Assembly (NCBI GenBank): GCA_029259675.1
Contig: JAJDES010000048.1
Coordinates: 1 to 8,302 of the forward strand
DNA: 8,302 bases
Origin: Planctomycetota bacterium
GTDB taxonomy: Bacteria > Planctomycetota > UBA1135 > GCA-002686595
Direction of reading: 5' to 3'
The notes below the pieces were generated by a model. It saw nothing but the letters and a program-made list of their open reading frames with translations. It did no database searches and was not told the origin of the DNA. The translations under genes were made by a program, and so were the position numbers. Positions 6,541 to 8,302 of this stretch are shown here, piece after piece (the stretch's first letter is position 1; every line of letters begins with the position of its first letter).

Positions 6541-6584
6541 GCTTCCCAACGCCACTGCGCGCGGCATTGGCCCCAGCTTCCCAA
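6541..6584 (+). repeat. Short direct repeat GCTTCCCAA, two copies
   Basis: Identical 9-base copies at 6541-6549 and 6576-6584, 35 bases apart, with AGGCTTC overlapping the first (6539-6545) and recurring after the second (6584-6590). The spacing is close to that of the preceding GGCCGTTTTT pair, which hints at a degenerate tandem duplication, but the sequence between copies is not clearly conserved. Confidence 0.3.
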
Positions 6585-6598
6585 GGCTTCATTTGACG

Positions 6599-6642
6599 GC
6601 TGATGCCGCGCAGGCAATCCTGCTGCCTACGCCCGCATCAGC
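6599..6642 (+). promoter_or_regulatory. Long imperfect hairpin in the phoH leader
   Basis: GCTGATGC (6599-6606) pairs perfectly with GCATCAGC (6635-6642). Inside, GCG (6608-6610) pairs with CGC (6630-6632) and AGGCA (6612-6616) with TGCCT (6624-6628), leaving a 7-base loop and small internal mismatches: about 16 base pairs in 44 nt. It ends 33 bases upstream of the phoH TTG. The sequence after it is TCCGGGCCCC, with no T-run, so it is not an intrinsic terminator. A regulatory RNA structure or palindromic intergenic element is more likely. Confidence 0.5.
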
Positions 6643-6675
6643 TCCGGGCCCCAACCGCCAAAGCAGAAGGCTCCC

Positions 6676-7698
6676 TTGATCGAACTTACTATTCCCCTGC
6701 GCTCCCACGACGAGGCCATCCTCGTCCTAGGACCCTACGACCGTTACGCCAAGCTGCTGCGGCAAAGCTTGGATCTCGAACTGTACACGCGCGGCGGAAG
6801 TTTGCGGTTGAAAGGCGTTGAGGGGGATGTGGCCGAGGCCAATCGTCGCATCGAACATCTCCTTGGCAAGGCGCGCAAGGGGCGCAAGCTCGAGCCGCGC
6901 GACATTGAAGCCATCCTGCTCGAACCCAGTGGGGATGCCAAATCAGAGGCGCGCAGCGAATCGGCTCCCGAAGTGCAACGGCCGAGCACCTACCTCGGTC
7001 ACGGCGAGCCCAGCTTGGACGGCGCCCAGGTCCGAATGCGCGCAGTGGAACCGCGCTCCGCCAATCAACGTCAGTATCTCGAATCCATCGAGCGCAACGC
7101 CCTCGTCTTTGGTTTGGGGCCGGCGGGAACCGGCAAAACCTATTTGGCGGTGGCGGCGGCTTTGCGTGCGATGCGCTCGGGATTGGTCAGGCGACTGATC
7201 ATCACACGGCCGGTGGTGGAGGCGGGTGAGCACTTGGGTTTCTTGCCCGGTGACTTGCAGGCCAAGCTCAATCCCTACCTGCGGCCGGTGTACGACGCGC
7301 TCAGCAATTTGATGCGCGGCGAGGACATTCCCAGGTTGGAAGAGGGCGGCGTGATCGAGATTGCCCCCTTGGCCTACATGCGCGGCCGCACGCTTTCGAA
7401 CGCCTTTGTCATTTTGGATGAAGGTCAGAACACGACTCCGTCGCAGATGAAGATGTTTCTCACGCGCTTGGGTGAGAATTCGCGCATGGTCGTGACGGGC
7501 GATCCCTCCCAAAGCGATTTGGAGCACGGCAACCACAACGGTCTGGTGGACGCCGTGGGTCGTCTGCGCGGTTTCGAGGGCGTCGGCAGCGTGGAATTTG
7601 ATGTGCGCGATATCGTGCGCCACCCTCTGGTCGAACAAATTGTGCGCGCTTACGAAGGGCCGCCCCGCTCGCGCGGCGATGATCGGGTCGTTCGATGA
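6676..7698 (+). CDS. phoH: PhoH family P-loop ATPase
   Basis: PhoH/YbeZ proteins are cytoplasmic ATPases thought to assist RNA metabolism, commonly linked to YbeY in ribosome maturation. The 340-residue protein has an N-terminal KH-like region (about 1-80), a linker, then the PhoH ATPase core: Walker A GPAGTGKT (148-155), ITRPVVEAGEHLGFLPGDLQ, a Walker B strand ending in VILDEGQNTTPSQMKMFLTRLG with Asp248-Glu249, and VVTGDPSQSDL. This is the normal architecture and length. The start is TTG at 6676: no ATG or GTG lies in frame between it and the stop at 6601-6603, and AGAAGG (6665-6670) sits 5 bases upstream, a good ribosome binding site. The stop codon overlaps the next start (ATGA), implying translational coupling to the membrane protein that follows. 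A hairpin-rich 300-base leader precedes it. Confidence 0.96.
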   Translation: MIELTIPLRSHDEAILVLGPYDRYAKLLRQSLDLELYTRGGSLRLKGVEGDVAEANRRIEHLLGKARKGRKLEPRDIEAILLEPSGDAKSEARSESAPEVQRPSTYLGHGEPSLDGAQVRMRAVEPRSANQRQYLESIERNALVFGLGPAGTGKTYLAVAAALRAMRSGLVRRLIITRPVVEAGEHLGFLPGDLQAKLNPYLRPVYDALSNLMRGEDIPRLEEGGVIEIAPLAYMRGRTLSNAFVILDEGQNTTPSQMKMFLTRLGENSRMVVTGDPSQSDLEHGNHNGLVDAVGRLRGFEGVGSVEFDVRDIVRHPLVEQIVRAYEGPPRSRGDDRVVR

Positions 7699-8302
7699 AC
7701 TTGACCGCCCTTATTCCCGGTCGAGGACGTCGGCGCGGCCTGCGCCGCTTCACTCCCGAGCGCGCCGGTTTTTCCGCGCCCAAGGCCGTTCGTCGCAAGA
7801 CATTGGCCCAGGCCGGCGAAAAAGTAACGACTGCCGTTCTCAGCGGAGTACTCGGACTCTTGATCCTCGGTGTGGGCGCCGATCTTTCGGGGCGCGCCTG
7901 GGTCGGGTTGGCCGCGCTCTTGGCCACCGCATTGGTTTTCTTCGCGCGTTACTTGCTCGATTTTCGGCGCGAAGCCTTGGAGACGCCGCCGCGCGTGGTC
8001 GCCCTGTCCGTCTGCCTCTTGCTGCCCTTGGCCGGGGCGCAACTGCTGCAATCGGTCTTCGCGTTGGGGGAGCTGGCTTTCCTGCCGCTTTCGGCGGTCA
8101 GTCTGGTCTTGGCGCTCTCGTGGAGCCGAGCTCTCGCCTGTGAATGCACTTTGTTCTCCATCGGTTCCCTGGGACTCTTCATTGCCCTGCGACCGGATGA
8201 GGCCGGCGCCGTCGCCGGTTTGGCGGCCTGCGGGGCCGGGGCCCTTTGCGCCTGCCTGTCCGCGGATCAATTGAGGCGTCGGGTCGCGGTGATCCGCGTC
8301 GG
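7695..8302 (+). CDS. Polytopic membrane protein, probable 7TM-HD (YqfF/PgpH-like) N-terminal part (3' end outside window)
   Basis: The frame opens with ATG inside the phoH stop (ATGA) and remains open to the last base, giving 202 visible residues. The first 35 residues are strongly basic (about 11 Arg/Lys). Six hydrophobic spans follow at roughly 45-62, 67-87, 101-120, 126-143, 147-165 and 171-190, then a basic DQLRRRVAVIR segment. The pattern FLPLSAVSLVLALSWSRALA, a helix ending near RPDE, a Gly/Ala-rich helix and a closing polar RRR segment resemble the membrane region of 7TM-HD proteins, whose C-terminal HD domain hydrolyses cyclic di-AMP in characterised Firmicutes members. In many bacteria such a gene follows phoH and precedes ybeY, which supports this reading. 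The large extracytoplasmic domain normally placed between helices 1 and 2 is absent. The HD domain, if present, lies beyond the window, so another membrane protein is not excluded. Confidence 0.6.
   Translation, partial: MNLTALIPGRGRRRGLRRFTPERAGFSAPKAVRRKTLAQAGEKVTTAVLSGVLGLLILGVGADLSGRAWVGLAALLATALVFFARYLLDFRREALETPPRVVALSVCLLLPLAGAQLLQSVFALGELAFLPLSAVSLVLALSWSRALACECTLFSIGSLGLFIALRPDEAGAVAGLAACGAGALCACLSADQLRRRVAVIRV

Larger units (their letters stand above)
6376..6675. other. 300-base intergenic region between cdsA and phoH
   Basis: No plausible gene is seen on either strand. The region holds a 10-base direct repeat GGCCGTTTTT (6464-6473 and 6496-6505), a 9-base repeat GCTTCCCAA (6541-6549 and 6576-6584), a TTGACG hexamer (6593-6598) resembling a -35 box but without a good -10, and a long imperfect hairpin (6599-6642). 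Its length and content suggest that phoH has its own promoter and leader, separate from cdsA. Confidence 0.5.

Noticed and set aside
6593..6621. Promoter with TTGACG as -35 upstream of phoH
   Set aside because: The best hexamer at 17-base spacing, AATCCT, matches the -10 consensus at only three positions and lies inside the hairpin.
6943..7638. 231-codon - strand frame opposite phoH
   Set aside because: It is antisense to a well-conserved gene and its His/Arg/Gln-rich translation is typical of a shadow frame in high-GC DNA.
7650..8270. 206-codon - strand frame opposite the membrane protein gene
   Set aside because: The + strand frame overlaps the phoH stop by ATGA and encodes clear membrane helices; the antisense frame is Gln/Gly/Arg-rich low complexity.
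1..8302. CRISPR array, tRNA, rRNA, insertion sequence or attachment site
   Set aside because: No regularly spaced repeats, cloverleaf-like sequence, transposase frame or terminal inverted repeats were seen anywhere in the window.

Overview
The window carries seven protein-coding genes, all on the + strand, and no convincing gene on the - strand. It looks like ordinary chromosome rather than a mobile region. There is no transposase, integrase, tRNA, rRNA or CRISPR array. GC content is high. Two genes (cdsA, phoH) appear to start with TTG, and several starts have weak or no Shine-Dalgarno sequence. A GspK-like minor pseudopilin with long insertions, a UppS with an RTAGEMRVSNFLLWQ signature and a divergent CdsA together suggest a Planctomycetota-like bacterium. 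That assignment is inference from sequence style and needs a phylogeny.

Layout: (1) the 3' end of a type II secretion gspK-like gene (1-993), running in from the left edge; (2) an orphan hyuB-type hydantoinase B/oxoprolinase gene (1178-2860); (3) purA, adenylosuccinate synthase (3098-4378), behind a 237-base leader packed with perfect hairpins; (4) uppS, undecaprenyl diphosphate synthase (4500-5294); (5) cdsA, phosphatidate cytidylyltransferase (5479-6375); (6) a 300-base gap with a long imperfect hairpin and short direct repeats; (7) phoH (6676-7698), whose stop overlaps by ATGA the start of (8) a polybasic polytopic membrane protein that runs off the right edge (7695-8302) and resembles the membrane part of 7TM-HD (YqfF/PgpH) proteins.

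Functionally, uppS and cdsA supply the lipid carrier for cell-wall synthesis and the CDP-diacylglycerol precursor for phospholipids; they are neighbours in many bacteria. phoH followed by a 7TM-HD gene is also a widespread arrangement, usually continuing into ybeY (rRNA maturation), which would lie outside the window. purA (AMP synthesis), hyuB and gspK have no clear functional link to these and are separated by long gaps.

The most unexplained signal is in the gaps. Nearly every intergenic region holds one or more perfect or near-perfect GC-rich inverted repeats, and none is followed by a U-tract. The densest set is upstream of purA (stems of 9, 8 and 8 perfect base pairs plus weaker ones), and the longest is upstream of phoH (about 16 base pairs in 44 nt). 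These are candidates for structured leader RNAs or U-less terminators.
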